A program made the translations under genes and the position numbers. From contig JAFDDH010000001.1 in assembly GCA_019310975.1 (NCBI GenBank), positions 1 to 64,000 of the forward strand: a stretch of DNA of 64,000 nt, in the 5' to 3' direction. Of this stretch, positions 38,065 to 50,503 are shown one piece after another; position 1 is the stretch's first letter; the number at the start of each line of letters is the position of its first letter. The notes below the pieces were generated by a model. The model saw nothing but the letters and a program-made list of their open reading frames with translations, made no database searches and was not told the DNA's origin. The stretch is from Deltaproteobacteria bacterium (lineage in GTDB: Bacteria; Myxococcota_A; UBA9160; UBA4427).

Positions 38065-39885
38065 ATGGCGGGCGGCACTGACAGGACGGTCGGGCAGCGA
38101 TGTCGGCGGATCGCCGCTGTGCTCCCGCTCGTGCTGGCCGCGATCAGCCTGGGGACCGGCTGCGCTACCCAGTCGGCCGGCGGGTTGGCCGAGCGGACGG
38201 CCCCGACCCCGGCGCAGGCCCGGCCGGAGCGGCCGGAGCTCGGATCCGACTACGACACCCTGGTGGCCGAGCTGGCCACCCGCGACGGCGACTACATGGG
38301 TGCGCGCCGTGCATTCGAGCGCGCAGTGGCGAAGGATCCCGGCTCCGCGTGGCTGCACTTCCGATTGGCTCGGCTGGCGGCGCAGACCGACGACCTGGCC
38401 GTGGCACTCATCCAGGCCGAGAAGGGACACGCCCTCGACCCGGACGACGTCGACGGTCGCATCTTCCTGGCGCGCCTCTACCGGCTGAATCGCGATCTGG
38501 CCTCCGTCGCCCGCGTGCTCACCGATGATGCCGGAAAACCGGTCAGCTCATCGGCGGCTCTGCTGCTGCAGCAGGTCTACCTGGAAGGCGGGCAGCTCGA
38601 TCAGGCGCTCGCCGTCAGCCAGGGGCTGACGCGCAGCGATCCCGACAATCTCGCCGGCTACATGGCGGTGGCCACGGTGTATGAGCGGCTCGGCCGCTTC
38701 GACGAGGCCGAGGCTGCGCTTCGCGCGGCCCTCGACCGCCACCCGAATCGCTTCGTCATCTACTCACGCCTGGCGCGCATGCAGCGCGCACGGAAGGATC
38801 GGTCGGGCGAGATCGAGATCTATCGCGAGGTGTTGTCCGAGTACCCGAACCACTACGGAACGCTGGTGAGCCTCGGTGAGGCACAGATCGCGGACAACGA
38901 CATCGAGGGCGCGATCGAGACCTACCGCGAGATCGCCCGCGCCTTCCCCGAGGATCTGCAGGTGGTTCGACGGCTCGCATCGCTCGAGTTCGGGGCCGGC
39001 CACTACGAGGCCTCCGCCCGGCGGCTGCGCGACGCGGCAGCGCGATATCCCGACCACTACGAGTTCGCCTATTCGCTCGGACAGGTGCTGCGCGGGCTCG
39101 GAGAGGACGACGAGGCGCTCGCGGTCTTCGATACGATCCCGAAGACCCACGCGCTCTACGTCGAGGCACGCATGCAGAGCGCAGTGATTCTCGAGGACCA
39201 GGAGCGCTTCGCGGAGGCACTCGTCGAGATCGATGCGCTGCGTGTGCTGCGTCCCGACCGTGGCCTCGATTATCACGCGGCTTCGCTGCGCGCGCGCACG
39301 GGAGATTTTGCGGGTGGCGTGGCCATGCTGGAGGCCATACGGGTCGAGAACCCCGCCGACGACGAGGTGCTCTACCAGCTCGGCGTGCTCCACGGCCTGC
39401 ACGGCGATAGCGATCAGGCGCTCGAGTACATGCAGGCGGTGCTCGGGCACAATCCGGACAACGCGCAGGCGTTGAACTACATCGGTTATACGTGGGCCGA
39501 GCAGGGCCAGAAGCTCGACGAAGCCGAGCGGCTCATCAAGCTGGCATTGCAGCTCAGCCCACGCGACGGCTACATCGCCGATAGCCTCGGCTGGGTCTAC
39601 TACATGCGGGCGCGGCCGATGATGGGCGGTGACCTCGAGGCCGAGGGCCGAGCATTGCTCGAGCTGGCCGTGGAGCAGCTCGACCTGGCCGTCGAGCTGA
39701 CGGGTGGGGATCCAGTGGTGAGCGAGCACCTGGGTGACGTCTACCTGCTGCTCGAAGACCGAAAGCGAGCGCTCGACTACTACGAAGAGGCCGTGGAGCT
39801 GAAGCCGCGCGAGGACGAGCAGCCCGATCTGATGGACAAGCTCGATCAGCTGCGCGGAGAGATCGGATCCGGGGCGTCGAGATGA
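38065..39885 (+). CDS. TPR-repeat lipoprotein
   Basis: Lipobox SLGTGC; multiple TPR motifs; GYTWAEQGQKLDEAERLIKLALQLSPRDGYIADSLGWVYYM. Confidence 0.88.
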   Translation: MAGGTDRTVGQRCRRIAAVLPLVLAAISLGTGCATQSAGGLAERTAPTPAQARPERPELGSDYDTLVAELATRDGDYMGARRAFERAVAKDPGSAWLHFRLARLAAQTDDLAVALIQAEKGHALDPDDVDGRIFLARLYRLNRDLASVARVLTDDAGKPVSSSAALLLQQVYLEGGQLDQALAVSQGLTRSDPDNLAGYMAVATVYERLGRFDEAEAALRAALDRHPNRFVIYSRLARMQRARKDRSGEIEIYREVLSEYPNHYGTLVSLGEAQIADNDIEGAIETYREIARAFPEDLQVVRRLASLEFGAGHYEASARRLRDAAARYPDHYEFAYSLGQVLRGLGEDDEALAVFDTIPKTHALYVEARMQSAVILEDQERFAEALVEIDALRVLRPDRGLDYHAASLRARTGDFAGGVAMLEAIRVENPADDEVLYQLGVLHGLHGDSDQALEYMQAVLGHNPDNAQALNYIGYTWAEQGQKLDEAERLIKLALQLSPRDGYIADSLGWVYYMRARPMMGGDLEAEGRALLELAVEQLDLAVELTGGDPVVSEHLGDVYLLLEDRKRALDYYEEAVELKPREDEQPDLMDKLDQLRGEIGSGASR

Positions 39886-39910
39886 ACGTGAAAGTGGGGG
39901 AGGGCGCATC

Positions 39911-40726
39911 TTGAGACGGGCCGTGGCCCTGCTCTTTCCGCTCTCCTTCTTGCTCGCCTGTCGGACCCCGATGCCTGCGGTGCCGCTTCCGGCCGACGAT
40001 CCACGGCCCCACGTGCTGCTCGAGAGCCTGCGCGAGCGCGCGGAGGGCCGCACGGCGCTGCGCGCTCGCGCGAAGCTCGACCTTTCGTCGCCCGACCTGC
40101 GCGTGAGCCGACCGCAGCGTATGGCAGTCGCCCGCCCGCTGCGGCTGCGCGTCGAGGTGATCGGACTCTTCAATCAGCTCGCGGCCATCCTCGTCACCAA
40201 TGGGCATGTCTATCAGGTCTACGATGCACGCTCGGCGCATCTGGAGGAGGGCATCGTCAGCGAGGGGCTGCTCTGGCGCGTCGCGCGGGTGGATCTCTCC
40301 CCCTCCGAGGCGGTGGACATCCTGCTCGGGGCGCCGCTGCCGGCAAGCGGATTGTCGACCGGATCGGCGCGTATCTATGCGGATGGCGGCATTGCCGTCG
40401 ACCGCCATGACGCCGCCAGCGTGGTGCGCCAGCGCTTCGTCTTCGACACTCGCGGGCAGCTCGCCGTGATGGAGAGCTTCGATGTAGCCGGCGATCTCGC
40501 CTGGCGCGCGCGCTTCTCTCGTTACAAGAAGGTGCCGGCGCCGGGCGGCGGCGACGAAAGCTTTGCGTTCGACGTGGCCCTCGACTTTCCGCGCGTGCAG
40601 GCCGAAGCGCATCTCTCCTTCAAACGGGTGGACCTCGTGCGCAGTCTGCCCGACGATCTCTTCATCCTCGAGTTGCCGGACCGCTCGACCCGCGCGGATC
40701 CGGCCGGGGAGGAGACACGACTTTGA
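39911..40726 (+). CDS. lipoprotein, LolA/LolB or DUF4292-like
   Basis: Lipobox SFLLAC; RAKLDLSSPDLRVSRPQRMAVARPLRLRVEVIGLFNQLAAILVTNG fold pattern; TTG start. Confidence 0.6.
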   Translation: MRRAVALLFPLSFLLACRTPMPAVPLPADDPRPHVLLESLRERAEGRTALRARAKLDLSSPDLRVSRPQRMAVARPLRLRVEVIGLFNQLAAILVTNGHVYQVYDARSAHLEEGIVSEGLLWRVARVDLSPSEAVDILLGAPLPASGLSTGSARIYADGGIAVDRHDAASVVRQRFVFDTRGQLAVMESFDVAGDLAWRARFSRYKKVPAPGGGDESFAFDVALDFPRVQAEAHLSFKRVDLVRSLPDDLFILELPDRSTRADPAGEETRL

Positions 40727-40740
40727 CCGGGGGGGCTGGG

Positions 40741-42777
40741 GTGAGCGGGACGCTGCGGGGGGCGAGGCGACCCGGTCCGGCCTGGGTCGTCATGCTCGTG
40801 TGCACGCTGCTCGCGTGCACCAACAATCCCTATCCGGACGCGGACGCCGACAAGAAGATTCTCTACACGAGCTTCCGCGAGGCACCGCGCACCCTCGACC
40901 CGGCCGTCGCCTATACGACGTCCGCCCACGCGATCACCGGCGCCGTCTACGAGACTCTGCTCGAGTACCACTACCTCAAGCGTCCCTACACGCTCATCCC
41001 CGGGCTCGCCGCGGGTCTGCCCGACACACGCTCCGATGCCGAGGGTGTGACGGTCTACCGCTTCGAATTGCGCCCCGGCGTCCTCTATCAGGAGGATCCG
41101 AGCTTTGGGCTCGGCGGCGCGGGGCGGACGACGCGCGAGGTCAGCACTGCCGACATCGAATTCCAGCTGATGCGGCTCGCGGATCCAGCGGTGAACAGCC
41201 CCGTCGTCGAGCCCCTTTCCAACGTGCTGGGCTTCCGCGACTTTGGCGAGCGCCTGCGGGTACGGCGCGAGGCCGAGCCCGAGTTCGCAACTCTGCCGGC
41301 GCACGAGCAGTACGCCGACGTGGGGCCGATCGAGGGAGTGGTGGTCGATGCGCCGCTCGGCCTGGCCGTATATGTCGCGAGCGACTATCCGCAGATCCTG
41401 TATTGGTTCGCCATGCCCTTCACGACGCCGATGCCGTGGGAGGCGGTCCAGTATTATGACGGTGAAGACGGTCGTCCACGCCTGGCCGACCACCCCGTCG
41501 GTGCCGGGCCCTATGTGCTGGCCGAGTATGACAAGCAGGCCCGCTACGTGTTGGACGTGAACCCGAATTGGTATGGGGTGCGGCATCCCGAGTGGAAGGC
41601 GCCGGCCGCCACCTATCCGAGCGAGGGAGAGCCCGAGGATCTCGCCGCCGGACGCCTCGACCCGGCGTACGTGGGGCGGCCGCTGCCCTTCATCGAGCGC
41701 CTCGAGGCCCGTCGTGAGAAGGAGGCCATCCCCTACTTCAATAAATTCCTGCAGGGCTACTACGACGCCGCCGGCGTGATTCGCGAGAGCTTCGACAAGG
41801 TGATCCACGAGGGCGGTCTATCGGATGAGATGGCCCGGAGGGGGATCTCGCTCGAGAAGAGCGTGGAGCCGACGGTCTTCTATATCGGCTTCAACATGGA
41901 CGACGAAGTGATCGGCACTGTGGCGCAAGAGCCCGGTCGAAAGCTGCGACAGGCCATGAGCCTGGTGGTCGACACCGAGGAGTACAATCGCCTATTCAGC
42001 AACGGGCGCGGCGTGCCCGCACAGTCGCCGCTGCCGCCTGGCATCTTCGGCTACGACCCAGATTATGTGAACCCCTACCGTCTGGTCGATCTCGAGCGGG
42101 CACGCGGGTTGATGAAGGCAGCCGGCTACGCGGATGGCATAGATCCCGAAACCGGCAAGCCGCTGACTCTCACTTTCGACACGCCGGATACGAGTGCCCA
42201 GGGCCGCCTGCGTTTCGAGTTCTTCACACACGCGTGGCGGCAGCTCGGCATTGATGTGGAGGTCGCGGCGACCAACTACAACAAATTCCAGGAAAAGGTG
42301 CGCAATGGCGCCTATCAGATCTTCATGTGGGGCTGGGTGGCCGACTATCCGGACCCGGAGAACTTCCTCTTCCTGCTCTGGTCCGACATGGCGCGCTCGG
42401 CCTCGGGCGGGCCGAATACGGCCAACTTCAAGCACCCGCGCTACGACGAGCTCTATCTCGAGATGAAATCGAAGCCCAATGGCGAGGAGCGGATGGTCCT
42501 GATCCGCGAGATGACCGACATCCTGCAGCGCGAGCGGCCCTGGATCGAGCTCAACCATGCCGAGGACTACGCTCTCTTCCACGACTGGCTCTCGAACGTG
42601 AAACCCTTCGGCATGTCGTTCCCGACCGTGAAGTATCGCGATCTCGATGCCGGCGCGCGCACGCGCCAGCGTGAGGCGTGGAACGAGCCGGTGCTGTGGC
42701 CCCTCTATGCCCTCATCATCATCTTCGTCGCCGTCACCGTGCCCGGCGTCGTCACCTTCATACGGGAGAGACAGTGA
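40741..42777 (+). CDS. peptide/nickel-type ABC transporter substrate-binding lipoprotein (family 5)
   Basis: Lipobox VCTLLAC; EAPRTLDPAVAYTTSAHAITGAVYETLLEY; FMWGWVADYPDPENFLFLLWS. Confidence 0.93.
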   Translation: MSGTLRGARRPGPAWVVMLVCTLLACTNNPYPDADADKKILYTSFREAPRTLDPAVAYTTSAHAITGAVYETLLEYHYLKRPYTLIPGLAAGLPDTRSDAEGVTVYRFELRPGVLYQEDPSFGLGGAGRTTREVSTADIEFQLMRLADPAVNSPVVEPLSNVLGFRDFGERLRVRREAEPEFATLPAHEQYADVGPIEGVVVDAPLGLAVYVASDYPQILYWFAMPFTTPMPWEAVQYYDGEDGRPRLADHPVGAGPYVLAEYDKQARYVLDVNPNWYGVRHPEWKAPAATYPSEGEPEDLAAGRLDPAYVGRPLPFIERLEARREKEAIPYFNKFLQGYYDAAGVIRESFDKVIHEGGLSDEMARRGISLEKSVEPTVFYIGFNMDDEVIGTVAQEPGRKLRQAMSLVVDTEEYNRLFSNGRGVPAQSPLPPGIFGYDPDYVNPYRLVDLERARGLMKAAGYADGIDPETGKPLTLTFDTPDTSAQGRLRFEFFTHAWRQLGIDVEVAATNYNKFQEKVRNGAYQIFMWGWVADYPDPENFLFLLWSDMARSASGGPNTANFKHPRYDELYLEMKSKPNGEERMVLIREMTDILQRERPWIELNHAEDYALFHDWLSNVKPFGMSFPTVKYRDLDAGARTRQREAWNEPVLWPLYALIIIFVAVTVPGVVTFIRERQ

Positions 42778-43742
42778 TGCTCGCGTACGTGATCCGACGT
42801 ATGGCCTATGGCGTGATCGTCGTCCTGGGTGTTCTCTTCTTCCTCTTCCTGCTCTTCTTTACGGTGACGAGTCCGGACGACGTGGCCCGCAAGGCGCTCG
42901 GTGAGCGCGTCCCGGAGGCCGTGGTCGAGCAGTGGAAGGTGAACCACGGCTACGACAAGCCGCTCTTCCCGGAGCCCGGTGCGTGGACGGACAATATGCT
43001 GGTGGAGCACTACCGCCGCATGCTGACATTCGACTTCGGGCGCAGCGATGCGGACGACACACCGATCGCGGATCGGCTGCGCGCGGGCGTCGGGCCGAGC
43101 CTCGCGCTCACGGTTCCGCTCTTCACATTCTCGCTCCTCGCCAGCATCCCACTGGCATTGCTGGTGGCGTTATTTCGTGACACCTATATCGACCGCATGG
43201 GGGTGGTGCTCTGCGTGCTGGCCATGAGCGTGTCGATCCTGCTCTATATCATCGGCGCGCAGTACCTCATCGGGCGACTGCTGCATTGGTTCCCGATCTC
43301 GGGCTTCGATGCCGACCCGCGTGTGGTCGTGCGCTTCCTCGCGCTGCCGCTCCTAGTGGGCTTGGTCGCGGGTATCGGGGGCGATGTCCGCTTCTATCGC
43401 ACAGTCTTCATCGAGGAGAGCAACACGGACTTCGTGCGCACGGCGCGGGCCAAGGGCTGTGGCGAGGCTCGCATCATGGGACGACACGTTCTCCGGAACT
43501 CCCTGATTCCGATCCTGACCCAGGTCGTGCTCGCCATTCCCTTCCTCTTTACGGGCTCGCTTCTGCTCGAATCGTTCTTCGGGATTCCCGGGCTCGGAGC
43601 GATTACCGTGGACGCCATCAACGGAAACGACTTCTCGGTCTTGCGAACGATGGTCTACATCGGCTCGCTTCTCTTCGTGGGTGGCCAGATCCTGACAGAT
43701 CTCTCGTACGGCCTGGTCGACCCGCGCGTAAGGCTCGAGTAG
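42777..43742 (+). CDS. ABC transporter permease (DppB/OppB-like)
   Basis: VRTARAKGCGEARIMGRHVLRNSLIPILTQVVL EAA-loop; ATGA overlap with the substrate-binding protein gene. Confidence 0.93.
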   Translation: MLAYVIRRMAYGVIVVLGVLFFLFLLFFTVTSPDDVARKALGERVPEAVVEQWKVNHGYDKPLFPEPGAWTDNMLVEHYRRMLTFDFGRSDADDTPIADRLRAGVGPSLALTVPLFTFSLLASIPLALLVALFRDTYIDRMGVVLCVLAMSVSILLYIIGAQYLIGRLLHWFPISGFDADPRVVVRFLALPLLVGLVAGIGGDVRFYRTVFIEESNTDFVRTARAKGCGEARIMGRHVLRNSLIPILTQVVLAIPFLFTGSLLLESFFGIPGLGAITVDAINGNDFSVLRTMVYIGSLLFVGGQILTDLSYGLVDPRVRLE

Positions 43743-43751
43743 GGGGGCGGC

Positions 43752-44774
43752 GTGGAAGCGTGGGTGTTCTCGAATATCGTCGTCGCGATCCTGATCACTG
43801 CCGCGGTCGGGCTGACGGGCGTCGTGCTGCGCAGCCGAATGTGGTCGAATGCCTTCTTGTCGCTCTGGCGAAGGCGGCGTGTCGCGATCATAGCGATCGG
43901 CTTCTATGTGCTCGTGGCGCTGCTCGACAGCGTGTCGTGGGTGGGAGGCGAGCAGTTCGGTGAGGACGCCGTTGCGAAGTACCAGGCACAGAGCATTCTG
44001 GATCGCGCCTTCGCGGGCATCCGCGAGCGCAGCTACTCAGCGCCGCTGGCCAGCGTCGAGTTCTATGGCGGCGCGCCGCTGGTGCATCCAGGTCGCCACC
44101 TGCTCGGAACCGATCTGCTCGGCCGGGACGTTCTCCACCTGGCGCTGAAGGGCGCTCGAGTGGCGCTCCTGATCGGCGGGCTGACGAGCCTGATCGCGAT
44201 TCCGCTGGCGTTGCTCTTCGGGGTCTCGGCGGGTTATTTCGGTGGACGCATTGACGACTTCGTCTTCTTCATCATGTCGACACTCGCCTCGATGCCGGGG
44301 CTGCTGCTTCTGATCACACTCATCATGGTGATGGGCAAGAGCACATTCTCGGTCTGCATTGCGCTTGCGGTCACGGGCTGGGTGGGCTTCTGCCGCGTGT
44401 CGCGCGGCGAGACCATCAAGCTGCGCGAACTCGAGTATATCTCGGCCGCTCGCGCGCTCGGTGTCGGAGAGATGCGGATCATCTTCCGTCACATCCTGCC
44501 CAACCTGGCGCATCTCGTGATCATTACCTTCGTGCTGATGTTCTCGGGTTTGGTTCTTTCCGAGGCGATTCTCTCCTGGCTCGGAATCGGCGTCGACGGC
44601 AGCTGGGGCCAGATGATCGATCAGGCTCGTGACGAGCTCTCCCGCGATCCCATCGTGTGGTGGAATATTTCGGCGGCCGGCAGCGCGCTCTTCGGCCTGA
44701 TCCTGGCCGTCAACTTCGTGGGCGATGCGCTGCGTGACGTAATGGATCCGCGCACGCTGCGGGAAGGCGAATAG
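43752..44774 (+). CDS. ABC transporter permease (DppC/OppC-like)
   Basis: EYISAARALGVGEMRIIFRHILPNLAHLVI EAA-loop; GTDLLGRDVL. Confidence 0.93.
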   Translation: MEAWVFSNIVVAILITAAVGLTGVVLRSRMWSNAFLSLWRRRRVAIIAIGFYVLVALLDSVSWVGGEQFGEDAVAKYQAQSILDRAFAGIRERSYSAPLASVEFYGGAPLVHPGRHLLGTDLLGRDVLHLALKGARVALLIGGLTSLIAIPLALLFGVSAGYFGGRIDDFVFFIMSTLASMPGLLLLITLIMVMGKSTFSVCIALAVTGWVGFCRVSRGETIKLRELEYISAARALGVGEMRIIFRHILPNLAHLVIITFVLMFSGLVLSEAILSWLGIGVDGSWGQMIDQARDELSRDPIVWWNISAAGSALFGLILAVNFVGDALRDVMDPRTLREGE

Positions 44775-44811
44775 GGGAAGTGGGCCGAACAAGCCGCAGG
44801 AAGAGAGCCGA

Positions 44812-46817
<2,006 letters not shown>

Positions 46818-46927
46818 CGCGCGTCCACGCGATTCCTCTGCTCTTTCGCGCGTCCAGCCCGCCGCCTGCACGTTTCGCTCATGCGCAGGTCGCGGCCGGA
46901 CGATGGATTCGGGCGAGGGAGGCCTGC

Positions 46928-48016
46928 ATGGCCAAGACCGATAGGCCCCGGGTCGGCGAGATCCTGCTTCGGGCCGGAGTCATCGACAAGCACCAGCTCC
47001 AGGCCGCGCTCGGCGAGCAGCGGCGCTGGGGCCGTCGGCTCGGGTCGACGCTGATCAAGATGGGCTTCATCGAGGAGCGCGCATTGGTGCGCGCGCTGGC
47101 GAGCCAGCTGGACTTGCCCGTGGCGACCCTCGAGGGCAAACGCATCCATCCGGAAGTCCTCGGCCTGGTCCCCCGGGCGGTGGCTGAGAAGTACATGGTG
47201 ATCCCGCTCTTCGTGAAGAAGGAGGGGTCCATGAACTGTCTCTTCGTTGGAATGGAGGACCCGAGCAGCCTCGACGTGCTGGACGAGCTCTCGTTCCGCT
47301 CCGGCATGACGGTGCGACCGGTTCTGGTCGGCCCGTCCGAGCTGGCCGAGGCAATCGATCGCTACTACTGCCGCGACGGCGAGGGTGACGCTGAGGGTGA
47401 CGCTGAGGGTGCACCACTCGATGAGACGAATCCGATCGTCGAGGCCGAGCTGAGCGTCGACGTCGACACGATTGCCGATCCGCCTGCGCCGCCCGCACCG
47501 CCCGTGGCCGATGGGCCGTCGGGCACAGCGGAGCTGGCCCGCTTCTGGGCGATATCGGAGAACGAGGAGGGCGATGCCAACGACACGACTCTGCCCGAAG
47601 GCGCCGGGATCGATGCGTCGGCTCCGACGCCCGCCCCAGTCGCCTCGCCGCAGCCGTCCGCCCCTTCACCCCCGCCTGCTCTCGCACCGGCACAGGCCGC
47701 GGCCCCGGAGCTCGCCGCACCCGAGCCTCTGATCGTGCACGACCGCCCCGACCCGCCGATGCCCGAGATTGCGCTCGATTCCCTTGCGCCCTCGACCGCA
47801 CCCGCACCCACACCCGCACCCGCGCCAACGCAGCAGGCCGCACCGCGGCGGCCCGCCGCAGTGCCGCCGCCGGCGAGCGACGCGGCCATGAATGCCCGCA
47901 TGCGCCTGGTCCTGCAGGCGCTCACGCAGCTCCTGATCGAGAAGGGCCTGCTCACGAACGACGAGCTGCATGCGCGGGTCCGCGACCTGCAGCTCATGAG
48001 CGGGTCGGACGGCTGA
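46928..48016 (+). CDS. stand-alone MshEN/T2SSE N-terminal-domain protein with Pro/Ala linker and C-terminal helix
   Basis: RVGEILLRAGVIDKHQLQAALGEQRRWGRRLGSTLIKMGFIEERALVRALASQLDLPVATLEGKRIHPEVLGLVPRAVAEKYMVIPLF; no ATPase domain follows. Confidence 0.8.
   Translation: MAKTDRPRVGEILLRAGVIDKHQLQAALGEQRRWGRRLGSTLIKMGFIEERALVRALASQLDLPVATLEGKRIHPEVLGLVPRAVAEKYMVIPLFVKKEGSMNCLFVGMEDPSSLDVLDELSFRSGMTVRPVLVGPSELAEAIDRYYCRDGEGDAEGDAEGAPLDETNPIVEAELSVDVDTIADPPAPPAPPVADGPSGTAELARFWAISENEEGDANDTTLPEGAGIDASAPTPAPVASPQPSAPSPPPALAPAQAAAPELAAPEPLIVHDRPDPPMPEIALDSLAPSTAPAPTPAPAPTQQAAPRRPAAVPPPASDAAMNARMRLVLQALTQLLIEKGLLTNDELHARVRDLQLMSGSDG
47381..47404 (+). repeat. 12-bp tandem repeat x2 plus partial (gagggtgacgct)
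   Basis: Read directly; encodes EGDAEGDAEGA. Confidence 0.9.
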
Positions 48017-48193
48017 CGACCCGCCGACCCTCCCCCCGATTCACTTGACACCGGGCAGTCGGGTCGCGACTCTGCGGCCCTCGCCCCACCCACACCGGTC
48101 GCCTCGCGCCAATCGGCCGCAGCGCGCGCCGCGGGCACCCACCGGCCGATCCAGGCACCCAGCCATCCAACACATGGCAGATGGAGTGATTGA

Positions 48194-48502
48194 ATGCGCC
48201 TCGAGTATGGCATCGAGCTCAACGAGATCGAGATACCCCGATTTTCCGTGGAGGCCGTGGAGGGCATCGCCAAGCTCTTTACGCTCGCCACCCTGGTGCT
48301 CAACGTGCTGGAGACGAAGAAGTCCGTCGAGATCGTCTTCCACGGGCTCAACCCCGAGGACCCGGATCGCAAGATTTCAAGCTTCCGCGAGGTCATCATG
48401 ACCTGCGAGAGCAGTCCCGAGCTGGTCTTCGAGCCCGGCGCCGGGGGTTGCGTCTCCGGGTCGTCCAGCTCCTACCAGTGGCTCGTCATCTCGCGCGCCT
48501 GA
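48194..48502 (+). CDS. small hypothetical protein
   Basis: 102-aa ORF with ggag Shine-Dalgarno-like sequence upstream of ATG. Confidence 0.45.
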   Translation: MRLEYGIELNEIEIPRFSVEAVEGIAKLFTLATLVLNVLETKKSVEIVFHGLNPEDPDRKISSFREVIMTCESSPELVFEPGAGGCVSGSSSSYQWLVISRA

Positions 48503-48625
48503 TTGGTCCACCGCCCTCACCCAAGGCCCCGGCCCGATTGACGCACCGCGCGAGCGACCGCGGGAGCGCGACGCCTGCGGCGTGTCGCACTATGCTCGTG
48601 CCGAGCCCGCATCGGAGGGGAGGCT

Positions 48626-50503
48626 TTGCTCCGGCGTGTCCGTACGCCACAGCGCCGCGCGAGTCGAGGCTGGATCGCCTGTGCGATGCGCGCCGCGCTC
48701 GCAATCGGTCTACTCGTTTCGGCCGGCTGTTCCGGCCGGCCGGATCCGCCTTCCGCCGACCCGCTGACGAAGCGGACCCTCAGTGCGGGAGACGTCGTTG
48801 GCTTCGTCTCTGACAAGGGCTCACACGCATGGCGTGGCATTCCCTTCGCAGAGCCACCCGTGGGCGGTCTGCGCTGGCGCGCCCCGCGACCGCCGGCAGC
48901 CTGGGCCGGCGTGCGCGAGGCGCTGGAGCATGGCTCGGCGTGCGTCCAATACGGCGGACCGCTGGGTGGCGGGGGCAAGTCCGGAGAGCCGACCGGCGAC
49001 GAGGACTGCCTCTACTTGAACGTCTACGCGCCAGCGATGACCGAGGCCGAGGGCGCGCGCCTCGACGAGCGGCTGCCCGTGATGCTCTGGATCCATGGTG
49101 GCGGCAACACAATCGGCAGTGCGAACCTCTACGACGGCAGCACGCTGGCGGTGACGCAGAGTGTAATCGTCGTGACGCTGAACTACCGGCTGGGTGTCTT
49201 CGGCTGGTTCAGTCATCCCGTCCTGCATGCCCGCGATGAGTCGCCGGAAGATCGCTCGGGCAACTACGGGACCCTCGATCTGGTCCGCGCGCTCGAGTGG
49301 GTGCGCGACGAGATCGGTGCTTTTGGGGGTGATCCGTCGCGCGTGACGATCTTCGGCGAGTCCGCCGGTGGGCGCAATGTCTACTCGCTGCTTCTCTCAC
49401 CGCGTGCCGAGGGTCTCTTCCACCGGGCCGTCGTGCAGAGTGGTGGACTGCGGACCGCCACGCTCGACGAAGCGCGCAACCCGCGCGACGCGGACAAGCC
49501 CGGCCATCCGATGAGCTCGGCCGAGGTGACCTACGCGCTTCTGGAAGGGTCGGGGCGCGCAGCGGGCCGCGAGGCGGCTCGCAGCGCGGTGAAGGGCATG
49601 ACGACGCAGGAGGTGGCCGATCTGCTGCGTGGCGCACCGGCATCCGACATCCTGCGGCTCTTCGATGGCAAGCGATTGGGCGGCATGTACGACCACCCGG
49701 GGATGGTGCGTGACGGCGCGATCACGGCGCTCGGCGATCCGTTGGCGCTGCTGGCCTCCGGTCGATACAACAAGGTGCCAGTCATGCTGGGCAGCAACCG
49801 CGACGAAGCGCGGCTCTTTGCGATGATGAGCTCGGACAACGTGACGCGCCTCTTTGGCCTGCCTGTCTGGATCCGGGACGAGCGCCGCTACCAACTCGAG
49901 ACCGAGTATCCGAGCCTGATGTGGAAGGCCACGGGAGTCGACGAGCCCGCGGCGGCGATGCGCGCCTCACAGGGCCCGAGTGTCTTCGCCTATCGCTTCG
50001 ACTGGGACGAGGAGCCAAAGATCCTGATGTCCGACTACTCGAAGCTGCTCGGGGCAGCGCACGGGCTCGAGGTCCCCTTCGTATTCGGCCGGATGCGATT
50101 CTTCGGTGCCGACTTCATGGTCTTCGACGACGAAACGCTGCCGGCCGCCGAGGATCTCTCACGCGATATCATGTCGTACTGGGGCCAATTCGCGTGGATG
50201 GGTGATCCGGGCCATGGCTCGAGCGGACGATTGCCCCGCTGGTCGGCGTGGGACGACTCGTCGGCGGGCTCGCCACGTTACCTCGTGCTGGATACGACCG
50301 CTGGCGGCGGTATCCGCATGTCGTCGGAGAGTGTGACCCGCGAGAGCGTGATCGCCCGTGTGGCCGAGGACGATCGCTTCCGCGACGCGAGCGAGCGCTG
50401 CGCGGTCTATCGCGGCTTCGTGGATCGCGGCGCCGTGATGGAGGTGGCCGACTACGAGCGGGTCGGCGACGGTGAGTGCCGGGAGTTTCCGCTGGACGGC
50501 TGA
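48626..50503 (+). CDS. carboxylesterase type B family lipoprotein
   Basis: WRGIPFAEPPVGGLRWRAP; EDCLYLNVYAP; FGESAGGRNVYSLLLSP; lipobox LLVSAGC. Confidence 0.92.
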   Translation: MLRRVRTPQRRASRGWIACAMRAALAIGLLVSAGCSGRPDPPSADPLTKRTLSAGDVVGFVSDKGSHAWRGIPFAEPPVGGLRWRAPRPPAAWAGVREALEHGSACVQYGGPLGGGGKSGEPTGDEDCLYLNVYAPAMTEAEGARLDERLPVMLWIHGGGNTIGSANLYDGSTLAVTQSVIVVTLNYRLGVFGWFSHPVLHARDESPEDRSGNYGTLDLVRALEWVRDEIGAFGGDPSRVTIFGESAGGRNVYSLLLSPRAEGLFHRAVVQSGGLRTATLDEARNPRDADKPGHPMSSAEVTYALLEGSGRAAGREAARSAVKGMTTQEVADLLRGAPASDILRLFDGKRLGGMYDHPGMVRDGAITALGDPLALLASGRYNKVPVMLGSNRDEARLFAMMSSDNVTRLFGLPVWIRDERRYQLETEYPSLMWKATGVDEPAAAMRASQGPSVFAYRFDWDEEPKILMSDYSKLLGAAHGLEVPFVFGRMRFFGADFMVFDDETLPAAEDLSRDIMSYWGQFAWMGDPGHGSSGRLPRWSAWDDSSAGSPRYLVLDTTAGGGIRMSSESVTRESVIARVAEDDRFRDASERCAVYRGFVDRGAVMEVADYERVGDGECREFPLDG

